NCBI GenBank assembly: GCA_023898685.1
Contig: CP060234.1
Location: 2,728,001-2,792,000 of the forward strand
Reading direction: 5' to 3'
From: Phycisphaeraceae bacterium
GTDB taxonomy: Bacteria; Planctomycetota; Phycisphaerae; Phycisphaerales; UBA1924
Length of the DNA: 64,000 bases
Shown here piece by piece: positions 43,903 through 52,776 of this stretch (position 1 is its first letter; every line of letters begins with the position of its first letter). The notes under the pieces were generated by a model. That model ran no database searches, was not told the origin of the DNA, and saw nothing but the letters and a program-made list of their open reading frames with translations. The translations under genes and the position numbers were made by a program.

Positions 43903-43970
43903 TGTGCCACGGCCGTGTCGGCCGTGCGGAAGACCCAGGGCAATGGCACGGCCGACACGGCCGTGGCACA
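43903..43970. repeat. Perfect 25-base inverted repeat between aldolase and rhamnulokinase genes
   Basis: The left arm (43903-43927) is exactly the reverse complement of the right arm (43946-43970), separated by 18 bases. Each arm is built from CACGGCCGTG and GGCCGTG words that are themselves palindromic. It fills most of the 96-base gap between two co-directional genes. There is no T-run, so it is not an ordinary terminator; it resembles a dispersed REP-like element and could form a strong RNA hairpin affecting mRNA stability or relative expression. Confidence 0.9.
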
Positions 43971-43990
43971 CCCGGGAGGGAAGGGGCAGT

Positions 43991-46192
<2,202 letters not shown>

Positions 46193-46480
46193 GTCGGAAC
46201 CCTCTCGGCTCGGGGCGATTCGGAGACCACTAGAGGGTAGGGGAGAGGTCCGGACTTTTCGGGGGCATTTCGTCGCGCGAGTGCGTGAGATTCCGGCAAG
46301 GAGCCCCGAGCGCGAGCGACGGCCGAGCATGCATGTGAATTCGCACGTGATTGCGAACCGGTCCGTTGCCGGTGCTCGCGGCGCCTTCGCGTGCACTATC
46401 TGGGCTGATCCAGATTGGTGCCTGTGCCCGCGGGTTCGTTACACTGGCCATCCGGCATTCCGTCCACAGGATCCGACCCG
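46193..46480. other. Divergent control region between the rhamnose operon and lutABC
   Basis: These 288 bases must carry both promoters. TACACT at 46440-46445 with TTGGTG at 46415-46420 (19-base spacing, longer than ideal) is a weak candidate for the lutA promoter. One copy of a dispersed repeat lies at 46298-46326. No regulator gene for the rhamnose locus is present in the window and I see no clear operator. Confidence 0.4.
46298..46326 (+). repeat. Dispersed repeat copy (same family as inside lutC)
   Basis: The 29-base word starting AAGGAGCCCCGAGCGC and ending in GACGGCCGA is nearly the same as the left arm at 48755-48784 and the reverse complement of 48817-48846. Three copies in 2.5 kb, one intergenic and two coding, indicate a short mobile-like or REP-type repeat. 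Confidence 0.75.
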
Positions 46481-47197
46481 ATGCGCGTCTCGCTCATGGT
46501 GCCCTGCTTCATCGACCAGTACTTCCCGCGGGTGGGGATCTCGGTGGTCGAGCTGCTCGAGCGGCTGGGGCACGAGGTTGCCTATCCGATGGAGTTCGCC
46601 TGCTGCGGGCAGCCCGCGTTCAACACGGGGTGCTGGCCCGAGGCCCGGGTGGTCGCGCGTCGCGTGCTCGATCTGTATGAATCGGCCGAGGCGGTGGTCG
46701 CACCCTCTGGGTCGTGCGCCGCGATGGCGAAGCGGTTCTATCCCGAGCTGTTCAAGGGGGAGGGCGAACTGGCCCGAGCCGAGGCACTCGCGGCGAAGAC
46801 ATGGGAGTTCTCATCCTTCCTCGTCGATCACCTGGGCGTCACAGAGGTCGGGGCGAAGCTGGCGGGGCGGGCGACCTTCCACGATGGCTGTCACGGCCTG
46901 CGCGAACTGGGCATTGCCGACCAGCCCCGGCGCTTGCTCGCGGAGGTCGAGGGGCTCGAACTGGTTGAGATGGACGAGCGCGAGACCTGCTGCGGCTTCG
47001 GCGGGACCTTCGCCGCGAAGTTCCAGGAGGTGTCGGTCGCGATGGCGCAGGTCAAGGCGGCGTCGGTCGCGCGGACCGAAGCGGACTACGTGATCTCGAA
47101 CGACTCGAGCTGCCTGATGCACCTGCAGGCGTACTTCGACCGGCAGCGGATCCCGACGAAGTGCCTGCATCTCGCGGAGGTGCTGGTGTCGCGATAG
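46481..47197 (+). CDS. lutA: Lactate utilisation protein A (iron-sulfur, CCG domains)
   Basis: A 238-residue cytoplasmic protein with two CCG cysteine-rich domains: FACCGQPAFNTG near residue 40 and ETCCGFGGTFAAKF near residue 170, the pattern of LutA/YkgE and heterodisulfide-reductase-like subunits. The opening RVSLMVPCFIDQYFPRVG and SGSCAAMAKRFYPELF are typical of LutA. With LutB and LutC it oxidises L-lactate to pyruvate. The ATG at 46481 is used; an upstream opening to 46415 would run through the probable promoter. The lutB GTG is 28 bases downstream. The lactate produced by the divergent aldolase/dehydrogenase is the obvious substrate. Confidence 0.93.
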   Translation: MRVSLMVPCFIDQYFPRVGISVVELLERLGHEVAYPMEFACCGQPAFNTGCWPEARVVARRVLDLYESAEAVVAPSGSCAAMAKRFYPELFKGEGELARAEALAAKTWEFSSFLVDHLGVTEVGAKLAGRATFHDGCHGLRELGIADQPRRLLAEVEGLELVEMDERETCCGFGGTFAAKFQEVSVAMAQVKAASVARTEADYVISNDSSCLMHLQAYFDRQRIPTKCLHLAEVLVSR

Positions 47198-47224
47198 CGC
47201 GAGCCGGCGTGGGGAGCCACGGGC

Positions 47225-48634
47225 GTGAGCCGAACGATCCACCTCAACCAGTTCCACCACGACGCGGCCCACGCGATCGGTCTGGGTGAGCGCCGGGAGT
47301 TCATCCGCGAGGCGCTGCACGGCTACGAGCGGGTCCGGGCGGGCACCCAGACGGGCTTCGGCGATTGGGAGGCGGCCCGGCTCGAGGCCGCCCGCATCAA
47401 GTGGGACGCGATCGAACACCTTGATGAGCACCTCGTCCGCTTCGCCGACAACCTCGAGGCGAACGGAGCGAAGGTGTTCTGGGCGGCGACGGGGGAAGAC
47501 GCGGTCGGATACGTGCGGTCGGTCTGCCGCGAGCGTGGCGCGAAGCGGGTGATCAAGTCGAAGACGATGACGTCGGAGGAGATCCACCTCAACGAGGCGT
47601 TGGAGGCCGACGGGATCGAGGCGGTCGAGTCGGACCTGGGCGAGTTCATTGTCCAGCTCCGCAAGGAGCCGCCTTACCACTTCGTGTTCCCGTCGATGCA
47701 TCTCGAGCGGGGGGAGATCCGGGCGGATTTCGAGCGTGAGCTCCACCTCGAGGTGAGCGAGGCGGGGGACGACCCCGAGACGCTGACGATGATCGCGAGG
47801 CGGGTGCTGCGGGAGATGTACCTGTCGGCCGACGTCGGGGTCAGCGGGGCGAATTTCGGTGTGGCCGAGACAGGCAGCATCTCGATCACCGAGAACGAGG
47901 GCAACGCGAGGCTGACGACGTCGATGCCTCCCGTGCATGTCTGCCTGATCGGGATCGAGAAAGTCATTCCCAGGCTCGACGACCTGGCGCTGCTGCTGCC
48001 CATGCTCGCGACGGCGGGGACGGGCCAGCACCTGACATGCTACAACTCGCTGCTGTCCGGCCCACGCCGGGCGGGCGAGTGTGACGGCCCGGAGGAGATG
48101 CACGTCGTGCTGCTCGACAACGGGCGGACGGAGCTGCTCGCCGACCCCGAGCAGCGGGACGCGCTGCGGTGCATTAGGTGCGGGGCGTGCCTGAACGTCT
48201 GCCCGATCTTCAAGAACGTGGGGGGGTTCACGTACGGCACGACGTACCAGGGGCCGATCGGCTCGGTGATCACGCCGCACCTGCGGGGGGCGGAGTGGGC
48301 GCATCTTTCGTCGGCCTCGACCCTGTGCGGGGCGTGCAGCGAGACGTGCCCGGTGCGGATCGACCTGCACCATCACCTGCTCCGCAATCGGCGGGACGCA
48401 TGGAATCGGAATCCGGGGCTCCGTGAGCGGGTGGCGTTCCGCGTTTTCGCAGCGTGGGCGACCAGACCCGGGCTGTACGGGCTCGCGGGGGTTGCTCGGC
48501 GGGTGCTGGGCGTTTGGCCGAGGGTATTGCGGGGCACCGCGCTCGATCCGGCCCGCGCGTGGCGCCGGGGGCGGGATCTGCCCGAGTCGTCTTCCAAGAC
48601 GTTCAAGGCGTACTGGAAGGAGCGGTCGCGGTGA
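47225..48634 (+). CDS. lutB: Lactate utilisation iron-sulfur protein B
   Basis: A 469-residue protein of the LutB/YkgF family. The N-terminal two thirds (GAKVFWAATGEDAVGYV, KSKTMTSEEIHLNEAL, GANFGVAETGSISITENEGN) is the LUD domain. Two ferredoxin-type clusters follow: CIRCGACLNVCP at about residue 315 and CGACSETCP at about 367, each able to bind a 4Fe-4S cluster. The start is GTG at 47225. The stop overlaps the GTG of lutC (GTGA at 48631-48634), showing coupling. Acts with LutA and LutC at the membrane-electron-transport interface. Confidence 0.95.
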   Translation: MSRTIHLNQFHHDAAHAIGLGERREFIREALHGYERVRAGTQTGFGDWEAARLEAARIKWDAIEHLDEHLVRFADNLEANGAKVFWAATGEDAVGYVRSVCRERGAKRVIKSKTMTSEEIHLNEALEADGIEAVESDLGEFIVQLRKEPPYHFVFPSMHLERGEIRADFERELHLEVSEAGDDPETLTMIARRVLREMYLSADVGVSGANFGVAETGSISITENEGNARLTTSMPPVHVCLIGIEKVIPRLDDLALLLPMLATAGTGQHLTCYNSLLSGPRRAGECDGPEEMHVVLLDNGRTELLADPEQRDALRCIRCGACLNVCPIFKNVGGFTYGTTYQGPIGSVITPHLRGAEWAHLSSASTLCGACSETCPVRIDLHHHLLRNRRDAWNRNPGLRERVAFRVFAAWATRPGLYGLAGVARRVLGVWPRVLRGTALDPARAWRRGRDLPESSSKTFKAYWKERSR

Positions 48635-49407
48635 GCGGTTCGCCCACGCCAATCTCGCAACGCGAAGCGATCTTGCGGCGGGTCCGCGACGCCCTCGCAC
48701 GACCGACCGATGTGCACGTAAAGGCGTCCACGCTCGCATTGAGCGGACACTCAGAAGGAGCCCCGAGCGCCAGCGACGGGCCGGAGTCCGGTGGCGATAC
48801 ACACGCACAAGGACGCCCGGCCCATCGCTTGCGCTCCGGGCTCCTTTCGCATGCGGACTGTGTTGCTCGATTCGGTGAGCGGAGCGCCGCGCTCAAGACA
48901 CGCGTCGAACTCGTCCCCGACATCCCTCACGCCCGCGACCTCGTCGCCGCCATCGCCGGTAAGGAATCCTGGTCGCTCGCCGGTGTCTCATCCGAGCCGA
49001 TCGCGGACCAGGCAACCGAGGGCCTGGCTTGCGAACTCTGGGCGACCTCACCGCCCGGCGAATCGTCGTACGACCGCGACGAACTCGCTCGCTGCGACGC
49101 CGGCGTCACGGGCTGCCTCGCCCTGATCGCCGAGACAGGCAGCATCCTCGTCACAGCCGCCGACCAGGGTGGGAGGGCGCTCTCTGTTCTTCCGCCGCAC
49201 CACGTCGTGATCGCCACCGCCGAGCAACTCCGGCCCGACCTCGCCTCGGGCTACGCCGCCCTCCGCGAGCGCCACCCCGAGCGTCTTCCCACCCAGGTCT
49301 CGTTCATCACGGGTCCCAGCCGCACGGGCGACATCGAACGCATCCTTGTTCTCGGCGCGCACGGCCCGAAGCGTCTCACGGTCATCCTCATTGACTCTTC
49401 CTCCTAG
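48631..49407 (+). CDS. lutC: Lactate utilisation protein C with repeat-derived insertion
   Basis: A 258-residue LutC/YkgG (LUD domain) protein. The C-terminal part is normal: GVTGCLALIAETGSILVTA, LPPHHVVIATAEQL, VSFITGPSRTGDIERILVLGAHGP, the last being the family signature. The N-terminus SQREAILRRVRDAL is also normal. Between them residues about 42-72 are encoded by an inverted pair of repeats (48755-48784 and 48817-48846), giving a Ser/Gly/Pro/Arg-rich stretch without resemblance to the family. The frame is kept, so the protein may still work with a disordered loop. GTG start overlaps the lutB stop; GGAAGGAG lies 8 bases upstream. Confidence 0.92.
   Translation: MSGSPTPISQREAILRRVRDALARPTDVHVKASTLALSGHSEGAPSASDGPESGGDTHAQGRPAHRLRSGLLSHADCVARFGERSAALKTRVELVPDIPHARDLVAAIAGKESWSLAGVSSEPIADQATEGLACELWATSPPGESSYDRDELARCDAGVTGCLALIAETGSILVTAADQGGRALSVLPPHHVVIATAEQLRPDLASGYAALRERHPERLPTQVSFITGPSRTGDIERILVLGAHGPKRLTVILIDSSS
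48755..48846. repeat. Inverted pair of dispersed repeats inside lutC
   Basis: Left arm 48755-48784 and right arm 48817-48846 are reverse complements at 27 of 30 positions, around a 32-base loop. Both are close to the intergenic copy at 46298-46326. The pair is fully inside the lutC frame and its 92 bases plus flanks keep that frame open. Confidence 0.85.
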
Positions 49408-49413
49408 TGGGAT

Positions 49414-49426
49414 GGGCTTCCAGCCC
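49414..49426. repeat. Small hairpin GGGCT-tcc-AGCCC before rhaM
   Basis: Seven bases after the lutC stop, in a 68-base gap, a perfect 5-base stem with a 3-base loop occurs within GATGGGCTTCCAGCCCGTC. It is followed by a C/T-rich tract rather than a T-run. I recall similar words as repeated elements in planctomycete genomes; it may be such an element or a weak attenuating hairpin. Confidence 0.4.
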
Positions 49427-49475
49427 GTCTCTCCCCGCCTCCTTCCGAGTGAATCTCCCAACAAGGAGCCCCACC

Positions 49476-49796
49476 ATGCACCGCGTCTGCTTCACCCTCC
49501 GCGTCAAGCCCGACAAGATCGACGAGTACAAGCGCGTCCACGAGCAGGTCTGGCCCGAGATGCTCGAGGCCCTCACACGCCACGGCTGGCGGAACTACTC
49601 GCTCTTCCTGCGACACGACGGGTTGCTGATCGGGTATTGTGAGACGCCCGACTTCGAGGCCGCGGTCGAGGGCATGCAGCGCGAGCCGATCAACGCGAAG
49701 TGGCAGGCGTCGGTCGGCCACCTGTTCGAGGCGCTGCCGGAGGGCGCGGCCGACAAGTCGATGTCGCCGATCGAAGAAGTGTTCCACCTCGCGTGA
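49476..49796 (+). CDS. rhaM: L-rhamnose mutarotase
   Basis: A 106-residue ferredoxin-like-fold enzyme that interconverts the alpha and beta forms of L-rhamnose. The family is shown by RVHEQVWPEMLEAL with the active-site His, RNYSLFLRHDGLLIGY and the terminal MSPIEEVFHL. Length is normal. AAGGAG at 49463-49468 stands 7 bases before the ATG; the in-frame upstream opening is not used. It lies between lutC and rhaI on the same strand. Confidence 0.95.
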   Translation: MHRVCFTLRVKPDKIDEYKRVHEQVWPEMLEALTRHGWRNYSLFLRHDGLLIGYCETPDFEAAVEGMQREPINAKWQASVGHLFEALPEGAADKSMSPIEEVFHLA

Positions 49797-49846
49797 GATT
49801 GTCCGGCCGCCCTGATCCGAGAAAGCCAGATCCAAGGAACCGAGAC

Positions 49847-51079
49847 ATGACCATCAGCAGAGCCGCCGAGCGCCGGGCCCTTCAAGCGCTTGACTCGTTC
49901 GCGATCGAGTTGCCGTCGTGGGGTTTCGCCAACACCGGCACGCGCTTCGGCAAGTTCGAGCAGGACGCGGCGGCGATGACGCTCGAGGACAAGCTGCACG
50001 ACGCGGGGTACGTGCACGCCCTGACCGGGGCCTGCCCGACCGTCGCGGTGCACGTGCTTTGGGACTTTGACGACCCCGCCGACCCGGAGTCGGCCCGCAA
50101 GACGAGGCGGCTCGCGAAGAAGTTCGGCGTCAGGATCGGCTCGATCAACCCCAACCTCTTCCAGGACCAGCGCTACAAGCTGGGCTCGTTCTGCTCGCCC
50201 GACGCGAAGGTCCGCGAGGCGGCGATGGCTCATACGCTCGACTCGATCGCGCTGGGCAAGGCGGTCGGCAGCAAGTCGCTCGCGATGTGGCTGGCCGATG
50301 GCACGAACTACCCGGGGCAGGACAACATCCGACGCCGGTTCAATGAGCTGAAGACCGGGTACCGCAAGCTCGCCGACACGATGAAGAAGGGTTGGCGGGG
50401 CTCGACGCTGCTCGTCGAGTACAAGCCGTTCGAGCCCGCGTTCTACCACACCGACATCCCCGACTGGGGCACGGCTCTGACGCTCTGCCGGCACGCGGGG
50501 CCCAACGCGAAGGTGCTCGTCGACACGGGGCACCACCTGCCGGGCTGCAACATCGAGCAGATCGTCGCCCTGCTGCTCCACGAGGGGCGACTGGGCGGGT
50601 TCCACTTCAACGACCGCAAGTACGCCGACGACGACCTGACGCTGGGCTCGATCGACCCCTACGCGGTGTTCCGCATCTTCAACGAGATCGCCCAGTTCGA
50701 GCACGACGCGGGCAAGGCGCCGGGATCGTCGAAGATCGACTACATGGTCGACCAGTCGCACAACCTCAAGCCCAAGATCGAGGCGATGGTGCAGACGGTC
50801 TGCGAAGCCCAGAAGCAGTTCGCCAGGGCTCACCTTGTCGATCGCGACAAACTCGAGCGCGCCCAGAAGAACGGCGACATCGTCGGGGCGGAGACTTTGC
50901 TCAGGGAGGCGTTCGAGGCCGACGTGTCGGGCCTGCTCGCGAAGTGGCGGAAGGCTCGGGGCCTGCCGTCCGATCCGCTCGCCGATCTGCGTTCCAGCAA
51001 CGTCATCGCCGACATCGGCAAGGCCCGCGCCGCGGCCCGCAAGGCGGCGGGCGTCACGTCGTCGTCCTCGTATGCCTGA
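49847..51079 (+). CDS. rhaI: L-rhamnose isomerase (RhaI type)
   Basis: A 410-residue TIM-barrel isomerase converting L-rhamnose to L-rhamnulose. It is of the RhaI type (as in Pseudomonas stutzeri and Rhizobium), not RhaA. Metal-binding segments are LVEYKPFEPAFYHT (Glu), VLVDTGHHLPG (Asp and His) and GFHFNDRKYADDDL (Asp). The N-terminus ELPSWGFANTGTRFGKF is diagnostic. The ATG at 49847 has AAGGA about 8 bases before it. The gene follows rhaM by 50 bases and precedes the permease by 38. Confidence 0.95.
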   Translation: MTISRAAERRALQALDSFAIELPSWGFANTGTRFGKFEQDAAAMTLEDKLHDAGYVHALTGACPTVAVHVLWDFDDPADPESARKTRRLAKKFGVRIGSINPNLFQDQRYKLGSFCSPDAKVREAAMAHTLDSIALGKAVGSKSLAMWLADGTNYPGQDNIRRRFNELKTGYRKLADTMKKGWRGSTLLVEYKPFEPAFYHTDIPDWGTALTLCRHAGPNAKVLVDTGHHLPGCNIEQIVALLLHEGRLGGFHFNDRKYADDDLTLGSIDPYAVFRIFNEIAQFEHDAGKAPGSSKIDYMVDQSHNLKPKIEAMVQTVCEAQKQFARAHLVDRDKLERAQKNGDIVGAETLLREAFEADVSGLLAKWRKARGLPSDPLADLRSSNVIADIGKARAAARKAAGVTSSSSYA

Positions 51080-51117
51080 TCGCCCCGCCTCGTGACCAGC
51101 CTCGTGAAAGGGGTCCC

Positions 51118-52728
51118 ATGACCGAGACCGTCGCCGCCGCACCCAACGAGTACGAGCGCGAGCCCGTGCCCGAGCACGCCCGCCTCGGCTTCAAGAGCTT
51201 CCTGGGTCAGTACGCCGGTGAGCACGTCGCCGGCACCGAGCTGATGATCGGCCCGCTTTTCATCGCCGCGGGCGTCAGTGCTGTCGACGTTGTCGGCGGG
51301 CTGCTCGTGGGCAACCTGCTCGCGGTGCTGAGCTGGGTTTTCCTCACCTGCCCCATCGCGACGCGTGCCCGCATGACGCTCTACTACCAGCTCGAGCGGA
51401 TCTGCGGGCGCAACCTCGTCACGCTCTACAACCTCGCCAACGGCGTGATGTTCTGCTTCCTCGCGGGGGCGATGATCACAGTTTCGGCCACCGCGGTGGG
51501 CGTGTGGGTCAAGTTCCCAATGCCCGCTCTGAACGACTACCTGCCCAACAGCGTCGGGTGGGTCGTCGCGGTCGTCGCGGTGGGGGCGCTGATCTCGGTC
51601 GTCGCGGCCTACGGATACAAGGCCGTGGCCAAGTTTGCCAACATCGCGGCACCGTGGATGGTGCTCGTGTTTCTCGCGTTCGGAATCATCGGGCTGCGGG
51701 AGCTGGGCGTGACGGGCGTGGGTGATTTCTGGCACACCGCGGAGACGGTGATCTGGAAGGGCGGCGACCCGCTTCCCGGCAGCGTCAAGTTCACCTTCTT
51801 CCACGTCATGTTCTTCGCCTGGTTCTGCAACATGGCGATGCATATCGGGATGGCCGACCTCTCGGTATTCCGCTACGCCCGCAGGAGCTGGTTCGGCGTT
51901 GCGTCGGCCGCGGGGATGTACATCGGGCACTTCATGGCGTGGCTGAGCGCCTCGATTCTCTACGCCCTCCAGCTCCGCAACGACCCGTCCAACACCAACG
52001 TGCTCCCCGGCCCGATGGCCTACGACGCCTGCGGCATCGCGGGCCTGCTTTGCGTCATCATCGCGGGCTGGACCACCGCCAATCCCACGATCTACCGCGC
52101 GGGCCTGGCCTTCCAGGCGATCATGCCGAAGGTATCGCGGTTCAAGGTCACGCTGTTCACCGGGGCGATCGCGACGCTCGCCGGCGTCTTCCCCGCCTTC
52201 GCGATGAAGCTGCTCGGGTTCGTCGCGATCTACGGCATGGTGCTCATGCCGATGGGGGCGGTCGTCTTCGTCGATTTCTGGCTGATGAAGCGGCTGCGCA
52301 TGAAACCGGAATACGCGCTGGCCTCGGGCACCCCGTTCAACTGGGCGGCGGGGCTGACATGGTTCATCACGCTCGGCATCTGCGTCGCGCTCGTGAAGTG
52401 GGGGGGCGTTGATCTGTTCTTCGTGAGCCTGCCGGGGTGGTTCTTCGCCTGTCTGCTCTATCTCGGGTCGAGCAGAGTCCTGCAATCCTGGAGCCGAATC
52501 CAGAGCTGGTTGAGCCGGAATCCCGGTGTGATCCGGGGCATGATGGTGACCTCCATCGCCACGCTGATCTGGCTGATCGCGACCGCCGCGCTCTACTTCG
52601 CGGACGTCATTCCCCTTTCGCAGGCGAAGCCGCATCTGCTGGCGTCGACCATCGCGTGGTTTGCCCTGACGCCGATCTGGATGAACCGAACCCGGCTAGG
52701 CGAAGCGGAGCATGAATCCCCGGCGTAG
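51118..52728 (+). CDS. NCS1/cytosine permease-like transporter, probable L-rhamnose importer
   Basis: A 536-residue inner-membrane protein with about 12 transmembrane segments. Seen are GTELMIGPLFIAAGVSAVDVV, GNLLAVLSWVFLTCPIATR, GVMFCFLAGAMITVSATAVG and an AAPWMVLVFLAFGIIGL helix; the general layout fits the nucleobase:cation symporter-1 / purine-cytosine permease family. It has no typical nucleobase partner genes. Being last in the lut-rhaM-rhaI transcript suggests that it imports rhamnose or a related sugar, a job outside the classic NCS1 range (inference). ATG at 51118 after GAAAGGGG. Confidence 0.82.
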   Translation: MTETVAAAPNEYEREPVPEHARLGFKSFLGQYAGEHVAGTELMIGPLFIAAGVSAVDVVGGLLVGNLLAVLSWVFLTCPIATRARMTLYYQLERICGRNLVTLYNLANGVMFCFLAGAMITVSATAVGVWVKFPMPALNDYLPNSVGWVVAVVAVGALISVVAAYGYKAVAKFANIAAPWMVLVFLAFGIIGLRELGVTGVGDFWHTAETVIWKGGDPLPGSVKFTFFHVMFFAWFCNMAMHIGMADLSVFRYARRSWFGVASAAGMYIGHFMAWLSASILYALQLRNDPSNTNVLPGPMAYDACGIAGLLCVIIAGWTTANPTIYRAGLAFQAIMPKVSRFKVTLFTGAIATLAGVFPAFAMKLLGFVAIYGMVLMPMGAVVFVDFWLMKRLRMKPEYALASGTPFNWAAGLTWFITLGICVALVKWGGVDLFFVSLPGWFFACLLYLGSSRVLQSWSRIQSWLSRNPGVIRGMMVTSIATLIWLIATAALYFADVIPLSQAKPHLLASTIAWFALTPIWMNRTRLGEAEHESPA

Positions 52729-52776
52729 CAGACGCGCGCCCGCCAACCCGGCCGGCCTGGTGCCGCGAGCGACAGG

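Noticed and set aside
43903..43970. Intrinsic terminator
   Set aside because: The stem is strong but no T-run follows on either strand, and the same operon continues after it.
48755..48846. CRISPR-like repeat
   Set aside because: Only two inverted copies plus one distant copy, no regular spacing, no leader and no cas genes.
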